DNA from: Paguma larvata
Lineage: Eukaryota > Chordata > Mammalia > Carnivora > Viverridae
Assembly: GCA_030068075.1 (NCBI GenBank)
Contig: CM057829.1
Span: 81,279,132-81,343,131 of the forward strand
Direction of reading: 5' to 3'
DNA length: 64,000 nucleotides
The translations under genes were made by a program, and so were the position numbers. Below are positions 46,085 to 59,026 of the stretch, one piece after another. A model generated the notes under the pieces. The model was given only the letters and a program-made list of their open reading frames with translations. It was not told the DNA's origin and did not search any database. Positions within the stretch are counted from its first letter, which is position 1, and each line of letters begins with the position of its first letter.

Positions 46085-47435
46085 AACTTGTAAATCTGAA
46101 CTTTAACAACATTAATGACTACCCTATAGATACTCTGAACTGACATTTGAAGGATGGCTAGGGGGAGTTTTCTGGTCCATTACACTAATTATATTGTTAG
46201 CTTTCTGTAAATTATTTGGATAATTGTAGCTGGATGTCAGCCTTAACTGCAAATGGAATTAAAAAGCAGCAACTTTTAGAAGAGAGGTATGAAAGACAGA
46301 TTAAAATAATAAGGAAAAAAAGTGAAAAATCCTCCCCCAAACAGAATTTATATATATTAAAGTTTGTAAAGCATTATTTATAAATTTAGAATTAGGTAGA
46401 TATCTGTAAACTTTCCTATCTATAACATTTGGTAAGTCAATGAACTTCTATAGATTGTTTTCCCATAGATGGTCTTTTGTTTTCTTATCTGACTTCTTCT
46501 AGAATTATGAAGATAAAGATATATGAATATTCTCACTAAAATAAATTGTTTGAAAATACATTGACGAATTTGAGGGGAAAAAAGGAGCACTTAAGGTGAC
46601 CAACTCTTAGACTATATTTATAATTCAGGTCATTTGTATTTTTCAAATCCTAATTTAATGTAATTATTTAACAATGTGAGGTAGGTGTATAAAGGATAAA
46701 ATGACAATTTAAAAAAATCTTTTAAGAACACATTGGGCATTATGGTAGTTAAAGTTAAATTACAGTAAGGAAATGGGAAGTGTTCTCTGTCAGTGTGCCT
46801 TCAGGGAGCAGAGGCTTTTATGACTGGGTTTTTAATGACCCTCATGATTCCTGAGGGGAGTCATAATTTTTTAATCAGGCACAGCTGCCATTTAATAAAA
46901 GCCAACTTTGCTAGACTAGGTCAGCGACAGTATGTTTAATGGCTTCCTTGATAGTTTTGTACACGTTTTCTCTTAAGCTTATACACATTTCTGGACATTC
47001 TTAATTTTTTTTTTTACTAACCTAATCAGGCAAGGGAATACATTCCACAGGTCAGAGCAAAGATTTTGGTAATAGATACTCTTAGACCTTCAGTCCCAAA
47101 GCAAGTATGAAACTATCCTATTAACTCTCCATCCTTGTTTTTGAATCTTGACTTTAAAGTCACTGGAGAGGAAAACCGAATTTTCGATATGAAGAAACTG
47201 AAGCTGTTATGTAAAATTTTGTCAACATGTCTGATCCTGCCACAGTGACACTATCTGTCCCTTTCTCTCTCACTGGTCACTGGTCACAGCCCTAGCATCG
47301 TGCTGTCTGTAGGAAGGGGTTTGTAAAATCTTTTCAGGAAAGATGATAAATATCAGGTATATTATTATAATGTCATGACTTGGGCACTTTGTGCTGAGAT
47401 TTCCCTCGGTGGTGACACTGCTGCTGAGCACTAAT
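46085..47435. other. Unique sequence; candidate conserved element within
   Basis: No gene is seen. 46780-46960 is repeat-free with dense AT-core and E-box-like motifs and is covered separately. Confidence 0.5.
46780..46960. promoter_or_regulatory. Candidate conserved non-coding element
   Basis: The stretch has no repeat signature and has closely spaced homeodomain-like TAAT/TTAA cores (gggtttttaatgaccctcat, ccatttaataaaagcc) and an E-box CAGCTG near 46884. This look is common in developmental enhancers, but conservation cannot be judged from one sequence. Confidence 0.2.
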
Positions 47436-47439
47436 ATCT

Positions 47440-48020
47440 CAGGTGCTGTTCTTCCTCCACGAACATAGAATCGCACTCACTCACCCCTGGGAAGTCAGGC
47501 ATGGGGATGTTACTTCTTTTGCTGTGAAAAGATGATCAGAAGAGGGGTGTGTCGGTTCTGGGCTGCAGTATTGCATTGCTGCTATAAAGTTCTTAAACTC
47601 TTCCTTTCCCTCTGTGGAAAATCATAGATACATACAACAGAAGGACAAATCGGGGTGCTTGGGTGGCTGGGTCGGTTAAGCATCTGACTCTTGACTTCGG
47701 CTGAGTTTGTGAGCCTGAGCCCCACATTGGGCTTGTGCTGGCAGTGCACAGTCTGCTTGGGATTCTTTCCCTCTCTCTCCTTCTCTCTCCGCCCCTCCTC
47801 AGCTCACACACTCTCTCAAAATAAATAAACAATATATTTTTTTTAAAAAAAGGGCAACATCTCAAGACGGTAAAGCCTCTGCCTAGATCTTGGGTGACTA
47901 TGATAAGAAGAATGTCTCTTGTGAACCTGCATTTTACATGTAGCTTAACCAATAAACTTTTATTAAGCCACTGAGATTTGAGGTTGGTTGTTATCTGGTT
48001 TATCTTGGCTGACCCACACT
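47440..48020 (+). mobile_element. Old LTR-like repeat split by a SINE
   Basis: After the SINE the block 'gccttgcctagatcttggg'-like, 'tgactatgataagaagaatg', 'tttacatgtagcttaaccaa', 'aataaacttttattaagcca', 'ctgagatttgaggttggttg' is the 3' part of a common mammalian LTR-like repeat with its AATAAA near 47951. The 5' part lies before 47650. The exact start is uncertain. Confidence 0.65.
47652..47855 (+). mobile_element. SINEC, nested in an LTR-like repeat
   Basis: Head 'ggggtgcttgggtggctggg', body 'gcacagtctgcttgggattc', CT region and AAATAAATAAAC tail. The body matches the older SINEC form rather than the felid one. It explains part of the 195-codon minus-strand frame over 47593-48180, which is therefore not a gene. 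Confidence 0.9.
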
Positions 48021-50001
48021 CTAAATTAAATTTATTCCTAATCATCAAGCTAATTATGTGAATCGTTCCACTTATAAAATAAATGACTAGAGATGGTTTG
48101 TCAAGAAATTTGTATAGGTTCATTAAATTGTGCATTTCAGTCTTACCTACTATTCTAAAGTATGTTTCCATTTTAGCCATTTTCTTTGGACTAGGGTGAT
48201 AAATTATGAAAAACTGACATCATGCACTAAGCTTAATACTCATCAAAACGATAGTTTCCATGTCACCCTAGATGGCAGTACTGATAAGGAATGAAGGCTC
48301 GGAACTTAATCTAATTTTCCTGAGCTTACTGTTGAGAGAATGATTTGGCTCTAACCTTTCCACCCCTGTTCCTGTGTCCTATTATACCACCTGCAACAGT
48401 ATAAACAGAAGAGTCTTGCCGGATGGGAGCCATCTGCAAAACAACTCATCTCTTCAAAGGGCGGCTGGATTTAAGAGCTATCCTGTCTTCCGATGTGCAG
48501 TATATTTTACTTATTGCTTTTATATAATCTTTAGTTTTCTCTTTTGCACATCGGTAAAGGCTTTAAATAGTAGATGTCAAAATCACTTGATTCTTTTGCT
48601 TATTGGATTTCCAGAAATGTTCGGTATGAAGGTCTGCTTCTACAATGTTGTTTGTGTGAAATAATGTAACACAATCATGTGTCCTCCATAGATAGCCATG
48701 GTTCACGTATGAGAAAAATTCTGAATGCATTATCCAAAACTTAGCTCCCATATATTTTATTATACTTAACTTCTCTGGAATAAACAGAGATTGATGCCAC
48801 TTTTGCTGATGGCTTAATTCTTACTTTACCTACTGTGCGTGAAAAACACACTAGAAGGGGAGAACAAACAGGAGTTATAGTACACAGATTTTTTATTTCA
48901 ATATTTACCTTTTGTGGGCAGATTTGGGACTTTTCTTTTTCCTTTAATGAGAATTGAAGATAAGCTGGCTTCGCTATAGCAATACAAATGTTAAAATTAT
49001 CACGAATGTTATGCCATATGTCACTTAGATAATAGCAGAAATAGGTTGTTGATCGGTAGATACATTCTCATTAGAATCTCACCATTTTTAGCATAGAACA
49101 GACGAATTTTCTGTGGAACAGTTTGTTCTAAGGATGGTTTTCTTGGCTGTCAGAGGAGGTTTTAGAGTTTTGTGAATTGTTGCCATAGCGTTCTATATGA
49201 AGTGAATAAAATGCCTATTGTATTTTCCAAGGTGCATGCTTCCTAACCTTTATGGACATTTCATTCTTTCTTTAGTCTATATCACAAATCCATGCTAACA
49301 ATAAAAGACATGATGCACTTCTTGAATACTGTCCATACGCATCCTCACATCACTATCTCTTATGGAGCAAGTAACCCCCAAATTCTCAGGTTGTAAATAT
49401 CCTGTATTTTGGGGGACCGAGAAGAAGAACAATGCTTGTTCATGCCTCACCTGGAGAGATAATGCTATAATGATTTACAGGCGTACAGTGACTATTCGAC
49501 CTTAGAAGTAAAATTGATGTAAGGAAGATAACCTAAGGCAAAATAAAATGCCTTATCCATACAGTTAACTAGAGTTCCATGCGCACCTGCAATATAAAAT
49601 AGAACCCTATTTTCTTGTATTGTTCATTTTTATTACCTAACACGTCATTGCTGAATTTATGTGAAATCCTTGCTTTCCATATCATGTATATTCTATAAGA
49701 TTAAATCTTTGAATTATTTTATATTTTTCACTAAAAAGGAAATATTTTTTTCTAAAGTAAAGCAACAGAACTAATTACATAACAGTTTTGAGTGAACTAA
49801 ACATTTATTAACATAAATAGAACTGAAAAAATTAAAATGGGTATGCTAAGAGAACGGACAACCCTCGTTATTGAAAGCTTGATGTTGATAGGAATACCCA
49901 GTTTTAAATAGTGACCCCCGATTTAGGAAAATTTAGTACACATTGTGCTTAAATTTGTGGAAATGCAAATATGTTGTTTTTTTCCCATTAAATACAAGAG
50001 C
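48021..50001. other. Unique sequence, no gene seen
   Basis: Frames here are under 100 codons and unsupported. No repeat is recognised. Confidence 0.5.
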
Positions 50002-50156
50002 AACGTAGTGAAAAAGAACAAGAACTTTGAATCTGGTATATCTAATTTAAATTCTGATGTTATTTGAAAGTTATGGAGAGGTTTTCCTGTGTTACTTAAA
50101 GCATTTAGGATAAGACCTAGCATATAATTAGCACTAAACCTTTGCTCATTGTTATT
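50002..50156 (+). mobile_element. MIR fragment
   Basis: 'aagaactttgaatctggtat', 'tttaaattctgatgttattt' and 'taagacctagcatataatta', 'gcactaaacc' follow the MIR layout with the central core eroded. Confidence 0.5.
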
Positions 50157-50433
50157 TTTATTTTATAACTATTACATTGTATCATAGGAAAAGATATCAT
50201 TAATGTATTGTGTCGTTAATATATTATTATTACATTATGTCACAGGACAGTTTCAGCCTATGGAAGTTATTGAATGTCCCCCAATGCTCATTTTACTATT
50301 GAAGATATGACAACTCTATCATACTCCCACATTACCTCAGTCCATTTCAGGCTTCGATTCTTTGGGATAACTCTGAAGTGACTACTTCTTTCCCCTTTCT
50401 TTTTAAATTTCCAATGTGCTTCCTCCATCTTTA

Positions 50434-50642
50434 TAATTTTTTTAATGTTTATTTATTTTTGAGACAGACAGACAGAGAGAGAAAGAGGCAGAGAGAAAGG
50501 GAGACACGGAATCCGAAGCAGGCTCCAGGTTCTGAGCTGTCAGCACTGAGCCTGATGCGGGGCTCGAACTCACGAACGGTGAGATCGTGCTCTGAGCCGA
50601 GGTTGGACGCTCAACCGACTGAATCACCCAGGCGCCCTGTCG
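50434..50642 (-). mobile_element. SINEC (felid), full length
   Basis: Target duplication ttcctccatcttta (50420-50433) against ttcctccattttta (50643-50656), one mismatch. It retains CpG sites such as gatgcggggctcgaactcac, which suggests a fairly recent insertion. Confidence 0.95.
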
Positions 50643-50656
50643 TTCCTCCATTTTTA

Positions 50657-52750
50657 CTCTCATCTGAAAACTGGACATCCTATTTCCACTGAGAAAACTG
50701 AGAGAATCTGAGGTGGGCGTCCTTATGATCATGTACCCAACGACCACAGTCGGCAAGGGTACCTCTTTTTTCTGTATTAAACTCTTTTTTTTCTACTAAC
50801 ACTTTTTCCATTAGTACATGAATATACTTAACACTATGTATATATATATATATTTTTTTTAATCAGGGTTTTTTAATTTTCATTCAGTGATATCTGCATT
50901 TTAATCCATCCATGTTTCATATAACTCTTCCTTCTACAATACGACAGAAAACAAAGAGGTGTCATACAATCACTGACTCATTGCTCTATTCTCACCTTCT
51001 TGAAGCCACGACAAAAAAAAGCTTTTTGCCTTCACCACACAACTAAATCAGCTGTCATTACCAACGACGACGGCTAATACTAAATCCATTGTTCATTTTA
51101 GCATCATTATTTAAAATATCAGCAGGATTAAAAATAGCCAATAAATTGTCTATTCTTAAAATGTTTCCTGATTTGTGGTTCTATGCCCTTGATACTTCCT
51201 ACTCAACTTCCAAATGCTAAATATTGTAAATAGCTCAGTCTTTTCATTAGCTAGACCCCAACTCCCTGAACTGTCTCACCCAGTATATCGACGCAAAATT
51301 CTAATGTACACTAGTGATTAAATAGTAACTGCACATTCAACAGCACCGTTTGGATGACTACAGATAATCTCCATTCTCTACCAGTCTTCCTCTAGACTAC
51401 TTCCAAATAAACTTTCTGTGAATACTCTAAAACACATCTTAACAGCTTTCCCAGAACACAATATTTTGCTATGACATATATTTATTATATTATGTTATAT
51501 TAATTATATTGCAAATATAATTATATATTAATTAATATAGTATATTACATTATATATATTTGTCAATTAACTTTGGCATGTATAGAAAGCCCTTTTATCT
51601 AGGGAGGTCATAAAGTTGTTGGTAGAAAAACCCAGGTCTGTAAAAATATTAATGCATTATGATTTGAGCCGATTGTGCATAACAGAGAGTAAAACGGATT
51701 TGGATTATTTTTAGCAATAGTACCTTCCCCTTCCTAGTATTTACAGAGTAATTAAGTTGCTTTTCACACACTCAAAATACTTAGCTATTGTCTCATAATT
51801 TTCCATCATTTGGGTTCCGTTAATAATTTGACAAGGTTACCTCAGGTCTTAATTTCATCAAGCAACACAATGCAAAACCAATCAAACCATCCACCCACCA
51901 CCTTGGCAGAAATGGTGCTTGTTCCTAAAAGCCCTACCACCTTCCACTTGGGTCTCTGGGTGTACACATACTTGGAGCCCTCTCATTTAGCACCTAGATG
52001 CCATCCTGTAAGAGGCCCAAAGTATATGAGAAAGCGGCGTTTAAGTACTCCAGGTAATAGCCTAAATAATCCCCAGCAAATATCCAGTATCAGCGAGTAA
52101 CCGCACAAACGAGCCATCTAAACATTCAGTCTAATTGAGTCTTCCTGTAACTGTAACTGTGTGAGAGGCCTTTTGCAAGAATCCAACTGAACTTAGTCAA
52201 CTACAAAACAATAAGAAATAATAATAATAAGTTGTTGTAAGCCACTATTTAAAACTAATAATAAGCTTTAGGGTAGTTTTTTAAGGTTTGGTTTTAGAGT
52301 TTGTTATCTGAAAATTATTGCCTGTGACACTGAGATAGTCCTGAGATGATAGGTTAGACCAAAATTAATAAAACCTAAATAATTTTAAGGTGTTCATTCA
52401 TTGATTAAACTGTTTAGTTATTGATTTAATGATTTAAATTGGCTTATGAGCAAACCTATAAGTTAGTACTATTAAAAAGTTTTTTTCAGAAAAATTTTCT
52501 CCAAAATAATTAAAAGAAGATAGAGAATTACAAATTCACTCAGCAGAAGCAGAAGCCCTAAATAAAATGAAAAGCTTATTTATATTGATTATCTGAATAT
52601 TATATATAACATGAGCTGAGAAATTATTCTCAATATAGATGGATAACAGATAGAAAGTTAGGTGATAAATTGATTTTTTAACTACACTTGTCTCTAATAC
52701 TAAGTCATTAGTATTTTTCTGATAAAATATTGTGTTCAAAATGTATGTCA
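50657..52750. other. Unique sequence with an AT-only tract
   Basis: No gene is seen. 51474-51562 is almost entirely A and T with short palindromic parts. 51040-51140 is repeat-free with an aatcagctgtcatt motif and is noted as a candidate conserved element. Confidence 0.5.
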
Positions 52751-52754
52751 TGTA

Positions 52755-52916
52755 GGGTTACCTGGATGCCTCACATGGGTAAATATCTGGCTCTTGTTTC
52801 AGCTCAGAGCATGATCTCATGGTTCATGGGTTCGAGCCCTGCATCGGGCAGTGTGAGTTGCTTGGGATTCCCTCTCTCTCTCTCTGTCTGCCCCTCCCCT
52901 GCTTTGTCTCTCTCTC

Positions 52917-52954
<38 letters not shown>

Positions 52955-52975
52955 AAATAAATAAACTTTAAAATA
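52755..52975 (+). mobile_element. SINEC with long CT run
   Basis: Head 'ggttacctggatgcctcaca', B box 'gggttcgagccct', body 'gagttgcttgggattccctc', CT run to 52953 and tail caataaataaataaac. It is the older short-body type. A TATACGTG/TG run follows. Confidence 0.92.
52871..52953. repeat. (CT)n run in SINE
   Basis: The SINE's CT-rich region has expanded, ending in about 15 uninterrupted CT units. Confidence 0.92.
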
Positions 52976-53010
52976 TATACGTGTATATGTGTGTGTGTGT
53001 ATGTGTGTGA

Positions 53011-56000
53011 TGTAATTTTTTTAAATAAAATGTTCTGGTACTTTCTTAAAGTTGTATTTTACATTTAATGCCTTTGAAATTATTAATTCCTTCCATTTAT
53101 TTGTCTGAAAACAAATTACGCTAAATGAAGGATATTCTCAATTCTATATTTTGACTGAAATGTGTCCATATATGAATGTATTTTAAAGACCCACTCATTG
53201 CTATCGTGGTCTCTTTATTTGAGTTATTTTTGTAAGACAAAACTTGTCAAAAGGAAGTTGTATCTATTTATGATTCTTTGGACTATTTCACCAAATTTAA
53301 ATATTGTAAAACATTAGACCTTTTCATTTTCACTCCATATCCAAGTAGAATGTGTTCATTCAATGTAAACAGAAACCCTATCAAAATATTCTTCCTACAA
53401 ATATAAATATTTCAAAGTACAAGAATACAATGCTAAAATAAACTATGCACACTGAGTTCTCAACACTTCTTTAGTTTTTCCTGTGTTTTGTATGAATAAA
53501 ATTTAGCATCTTCCTCTTTGCACGCTGTATTTTCAATAACAAGTATTTGCTAAAATCTTCAAAACCTGAAGATGTAGAGTATTTCATTTATTTAGTACTT
53601 TGAACATTTCTAATTTTTATGCAACCAAAAATATTATAAAATAATACAAATATAGGAAACAGATTGATTTATGAAGTGATTCTTTATGAACTCAAGTATA
53701 TCAAAAATCAGATTAACATTGTACAACAAAGGTTGTATTCCATACTGTCATGGTGTGGTATTATTTTTTGTTCAGTATCACTAACATTAGAAAACTGTAG
53801 TTAATCTGAGTATATATATTAAAATTATTTTTGGCAACTATGAATTTTATTTCAGTTGCTAGAATAAGTATAGCTTACTTGAACACACTCATGAATTATA
53901 TGTACCCTATGACTAATCGCAAGAATATTTCTGCTTTATAGTTTTCTTAATGTAAAACTTTGTATTTTCACCATACAAAAAATAATTTCATTCTAAATGT
54001 TGAGCTTTATCTGATTTTATGAATTCACAACACTGTCAGATATTTCCAAGAAAATTTCAAAAAACTCAACTGTGATTCCATAAATTACATAAAGCAACAA
54101 ACAATGACAACACACCATTATTGTGATTAACTAATTATCTATTTGAAGTATCTGATGACATCAATTATCAAACTTGCATCATTTAACCGATGAAAAGTCC
54201 TGCCAATGGAACCAACACGGCTCTAGCTTCAGTATTTTAATACACAAGAACACCTTGAATTAAAAATGAGAGAAATTAATTATGAGTTACAGTTATTTCC
54301 TCCCCAAATGTTTTTTTTTTTTTTCAGTTATATACAAACAGAACCTTATGTAGCTGTCTATGGTCCATTGTTTTCAAGTAGAATCTTCTTAAGATTGCTA
54401 CTTGTATTTGAAGTTAAGGCTAATCATCTTCCAGCAGCTTAGGTCTTCTTATCTGGTCAGTGAGTGCCTCAGAGACCTGATGGAGATGGCAAATGTCAAT
54501 GGGGGTTTGTGAAAGTTGCCTCCACATGCTACTTTCCTGGTATACAGAAACCCACATAGTTTTCAGTGGTTCTGGCATTCACTAAGATAGAATGACTTGT
54601 AGAGGGAGTGGTCATTTCCAATACATCCTGAAGAACATTCCTGTTCTTAGAGAAACTTGCATAGTCATTGGCAAGACCTCTATGAAATCAGGTACACCCT
54701 GCTCTACTGGGCTGGTTCCAGCTTGGATCTATGCTTCCCTCAATTGTTCAGCTCTGACAAGAACGGCTTTGTGGGCCTTGTTTGTGTAGAACTTATTTAC
54801 AAAAAAGAAAAAAGAAACAAAGAAAAAAAAAAAGAATAACAAAGTATTTAAAAAGATCTAAAAGGAACGAAAAGGAAAAGGAAAAAAAAATCCCTGAAAG
54901 AAGAAAAACACAAGCGAGAAGTTAAAATAGGAAAAGAATTATAAAAACTTAACAATAAAAAGTGAAAACAATGGAGACTTAAGAAAAAAGTAAATTTCTC
55001 ATTGCTGCTAAATGATTTCATTAGAAAATTTAAAAAAACGTTTTCAAAAATAAAATAATTAGGTTACTCTAATTGTATGTGAGATCATAAAAGCACTCCA
55101 ACAAAAGCCTCCCGACCACTCTCTGGACTGAATGACTCCTATTTTCTTTACGTATCTCAAATATATCTAACATATATTTGTCCATGTTCTCCATAGACCA
55201 CGCAGGCTGGTGGCCTGGTGGCTTCCAGGCATTTCTCAGACAGTGAACACAACAAAACCATGTGACGTGCCTAGTGGCCAGCAAGGGTAGTGGAGTCCAA
55301 TGCCGCCGTCACCTCCTTGTGTCCAGCACCCAGCACAGGCACCTTATCTAAATCTTCGGTTTATCAGCAAGTGTCCCACATGTTACTGTCTTGAAAGGGA
55401 GAGGATATCTACTCTGCATCTGGAAAGTTTGAGAAAAATAGTGGCAGGTTATCACTAGCTGCTTTTTGTATTTATCTACACATGTGAATGAAAACTATGC
55501 CACCGGCTGTGTTCTTCACTACCAGACGGAGCTAAAGCAGAATCTGGAAATATAAAGTAGAAGTCTACTAAAAGCATCTCATCTTACTTTAGAGAGGAGT
55601 TTAGGGAATAATGTTCACTTAAAAATGAAAAACGTAAGACAAATCTAAATCAGGATGCCATGATAGTCAGTAATAACTGGGACTCTTCCAGGCCACTGAG
55701 ATGGGTGTATAACCACTTGTTTCTCAGCCACAAGTCCACCGCCCTGTTCAATGAATGAGTAAAATACTGACATCACTTATAAATCCTTTACAGACTGCCT
55801 CCGTTTGACTTCAGTTTTCCTCAGCTACCTCTGTATTTATGTACTTAGTTCTTCAGAGCTGGATAGCTTGGCATTTACCTTGTATATTTTGCTATTATAT
55901 ATTCTTCATTCTATCTTTTCAGTATGTGTTAGTCCTATTAGCCTTGCTGAATTTGCTGTATTCTGAAGGGCTATAACCATCTTTTGCAAATCTCCGCACA

Positions 56001-56458
56001 TAAATATTGTTAATGTTTTCACTACATGGCTCTAATTTGATGTTCACTTGAAATTAATTTACATTCGATGACCATAATTTTTAAGGTTAAACAATTAATG
56101 GATGCACAGCCACTTTAAAAATTATCTTACATCAAGGTTGGAAGTAAAGAAAATAAAAAAGATTGGAGGTAAAGAGAAATCCAGTGATTTTCCTGGACTG
56201 CTATAGTCTAAAACTTACACCTTATATTGGTAAAACTGTTACTTAAGGTGTCTCAGTCTATTCTTCTGAAGTGATAGCTACCATAGATATTTTCTTGATA
56301 TTTTTTGATAGTTATAAGTCCAGTTAGTCTGAGCTGTTTAGAATTCAATGTAGTTTTTTTTTAAACACAAATGTCACATTAAAAAGGAAAACAAAGACTG
56401 TGATTCTCAAGATATGCCCCACTTTTAATCCCTTTAGGCAGCATTTTTATTCACTTAT
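53011..56458. other. Unique sequence, A-rich stretch, candidate conserved element
   Basis: No gene is seen. A T-run is at 54311-54326 and an A-rich, G-poor stretch runs from about 54797 to 55000. Between them (54330-54790) GC is higher but no repeat or exon is recognised. 54060-54270 is covered separately. Confidence 0.45.
54060..54270. promoter_or_regulatory. Candidate conserved non-coding element
   Basis: Repeat-free stretch with SOX-like aacaatg, POU/homeodomain-like ttgtgattaactaatt and gatgacatcaattatc motifs packed in about 100 bases. Conservation is not testable here. Confidence 0.2.
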
Positions 56459-56474
56459 TGGTAATTTACTTTTT

Positions 56475-56688
56475 TTAATTTTTTTAACGTTTATTTATTT
56501 TTGAGAGACATAGAGACAGAGTGTGAGCAGAGGAAGGGCAGAGAGAGAGGGAGACACAGAATCTGAAGCAGGCTCCAGGCTCTGAGCCGTCAGCACAGAG
56601 CCCGACGCGGGGCTCGAACTCACAGACCATGAGATTGTGACCTGAGCCGAAGTTGGCCGCCTAACCGACTGAGCCACCCAGGCGCCCC
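56475..56688 (-). mobile_element. SINEC (felid), full length, youngest-looking
   Basis: It keeps the CpG-rich 'cccgacgcggggctcgaact' part and the full head gagccacccaggcgcccc. Target duplication tggtaattta is at 56459-56468 and 56689-56698. High match to the felid consensus suggests recent insertion. Confidence 0.97.
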
Positions 56689-57044
56689 TGGTAATTTATT
56701 TTTAATTCTCTTTATAAAATGATGAATTGGAAACTTTAAAATTAAATCATTCTTTTACAAATGTCCCTGGGAGCAAGAATATCCATGACTGTAAAACTTT
56801 TTGATGCCACACCATTATCAGAAAAATAAAATAAAAATGAGCACACATTGCCGATATAGACATATTTAATTTATATATATTATCTACATGAAATACTCTG
56901 CTAATATAGGTGCAGAAACTTAGTTGTCTGATGGACAGTTATACCGCTTTTCTTTCTTGTTAACAGAACACCCATTTGACTTGGAATGTGATGTGCTTAG
57001 TCCTTGGGAATTAACCATTCAGAGTCTTAGCTGATCACAGCAAC

Positions 57045-57450
57045 CCTTTTTGCAGCTGCGAGTGGTTTGGTCTGAAAGCAATCACGGGAATCAGTCAAGG
57101 CAATGAAACACAAGAGGATATCTGCCAGGGACTTCCAGGGAAGATTTTCGTGTTTGAAAATGGTATTGCTACAAGGAGGGCCATCCTTTTCAGTTGAACA
57201 TCTTTGAGTTAGTCTGGAGGCAATTGCTTAAGGACATGATGCCTAAAGATCCTTGCAGACATCATGGAAGTTGCACTCGTAAGAACAGTGAGAATGGTGG
57301 AGTGGTATAACAGAAGATTCCAGAAGAAATGACTGAGCTGCTGAACCAACTATAGTGCTGCTTAACTCCAGACTACCTGTATAATTCATGCACACATCAT
57401 TTCTTAATTCATTGTTAAGTCTATTTTTTTCAGGCTACTGAAACCGATAT
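57045..57450 (+). mobile_element. Old LTR-like repeat
   Basis: 'agtgagaatggtggagtggt', 'aatgactgagctgctgaacc', 'aactatagtgctgcttaact', 'ccagactacctgtataattc', then a weak 'aatgaattcattgttaag' part and 'aggctactgaaaccgatata' follow an old mammalian LTR-like repeat's 3' half. The family name is not certain. Confidence 0.5.
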
Positions 57451-58450
57451 AACTATGTGCAAGTTATAACTATATAACTTCAAAAAAGATTTAAAAATAA
57501 GATAATTGGAACAAATAATACTTTTTTTCAAGATTATTTTGCTTACATGTATTTATAAATAGTACAAAACCGTGCTTATCCTTTCCAAAATATATTTAGT
57601 GAGCAAAATGGCCCTGAATATACATTATTATTTTTGAAAATCTCATTTTAACATCTTATAACTCTGTAATAGTGGAGTTCTAAGTTCCATTTATTTGAAG
57701 ACCTGTTTTAACGGCTGTCATGGGGAGTGAGGGAATGGTATATTACTAGATTATGTGGATCCAAATCAAAGAAGTACATTGTTGGCTATCCCTCCTAAAT
57801 TAAATTATTCAGTGGTTAGTTCCAACTACCTATTACACGAAGAACAGAGGTCTTTTTTTTTTTAATTTGCTTAGGAAATGTCCATGTAATTATTCCTGAA
57901 AACTAATTGGAAGTAATTTCATGTCCACATTTTTAACGAGTAGGTCCAAACCCTACCACAGTTCTTCATTTTGAACATTTAAAATAGAGTACAAAATCCT
58001 GTCTTGAATTTTAAATATACACATAAAAAATTTTTACCGGTGACATAGTTATTTCATTTTGGGTAAAAAAAAGATCACTTAATTATAGATACACTTTTAA
58101 ACGTCCATTTTCAAAAACGCTTTTTCTAGCGAATCATTCTTTCTCTCTTTATTTTCTACCCAAAGTAGTTACTTTCTCATTTCCTGTTAAACTATCAACT
58201 TCCCCTACAAACGTGACTTATTTATTTATTTATTATTTATTTATTTATCTCTCTTTTTGTGGGGAGATGTGGAGTGTCATCTGGTAGACAGCAGGCTGTC
58301 GACTCCCGTCTCACACATACACATACACATACACATTTGCAAATTTGAAACACTTTTCTTCTTAATAAAAAAATAGTTAGATCCGACAACTCTTCCAAGT
58401 ATTTTTCCATGATGTAACATGAGAACTCCTGCATGATGCGAAAGACCTTT
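57451..58450. other. Unique AT-rich sequence with (TTTA)n
   Basis: No gene is seen. (TTTA)n is at 58217-58248 and a CATACA repeat at about 58311-58336. Confidence 0.5.
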
Positions 58451-58456
58451 TCTTCA

Positions 58457-58668
58457 CTTTTTAAATTTTTGTTTGTTTGTTTTATTCATTTATTTATTTA
58501 TTTAGAGAAAGTATGTGTGTGCTGGGGAGGGGAAGAGTGAGAGGAAGAGAGAATCTTAAACCCGCTCCGCGCCCAGCCTGACATGGGGCTTGATCTCAGT
58601 ACCATGAGATCATGCCCTGAGACAAAATCAAAAGTCAGACCCTCGACCAAATGAGCCACGTGGGCCCT
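58457..58668 (-). mobile_element. SINEC, strongly diverged
   Basis: TTTA-rich tail complement, GA-rich part, 'agcctgacatggggcttgat', 'accatgagatcatgccctga' and 'aaatgagccacgtgggccc' are in SINEC order. Older copy without a clear target duplication. Confidence 0.85.
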
Positions 58669-58954
58669 TTATTGCTTTTGATCAATTACAAAATATTGTT
58701 TAAAAAACTCCAAAAACCACATCTTAAATATCTTGGGCTTTTTGTTTGTTTGTTTTGATGAAAAATTAACTTCATGTAGTACCTCAAACATCTGATGGCA
58801 ACTTCCCCCATTGAAATAGTTTGACTATAAATGTTGAAGTAAATAGATTTCATGCATGGCGCTATATCTGTGAATTTATGATAAATTATTGTTTAAGTTG
58901 AAGCAGCCATGTCATTAAAATTAATACAAAATTTTGTAGTTTTTCTTCTCTTTT

Positions 58955-58955
58955 T

Positions 58956-59000
<45 letters not shown>

Positions 59001-59026
59001 TTTCTTTCTTTCTTTCTTTCTTTCTT
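58955..59026. repeat. (TTTC)n microsatellite
   Basis: About 17 TTTC units with one interruption near 59000. The lysine/glutamate-rich and phenylalanine-rich frames over it are artefacts of the repeat. Confidence 0.96.

Noticed and set aside
47593..48180. 195-codon minus-strand open frame
   Set aside because: It crosses a SINE and an LTR-like repeat and has no known domain; the reading frame is a by-product of those repeats.
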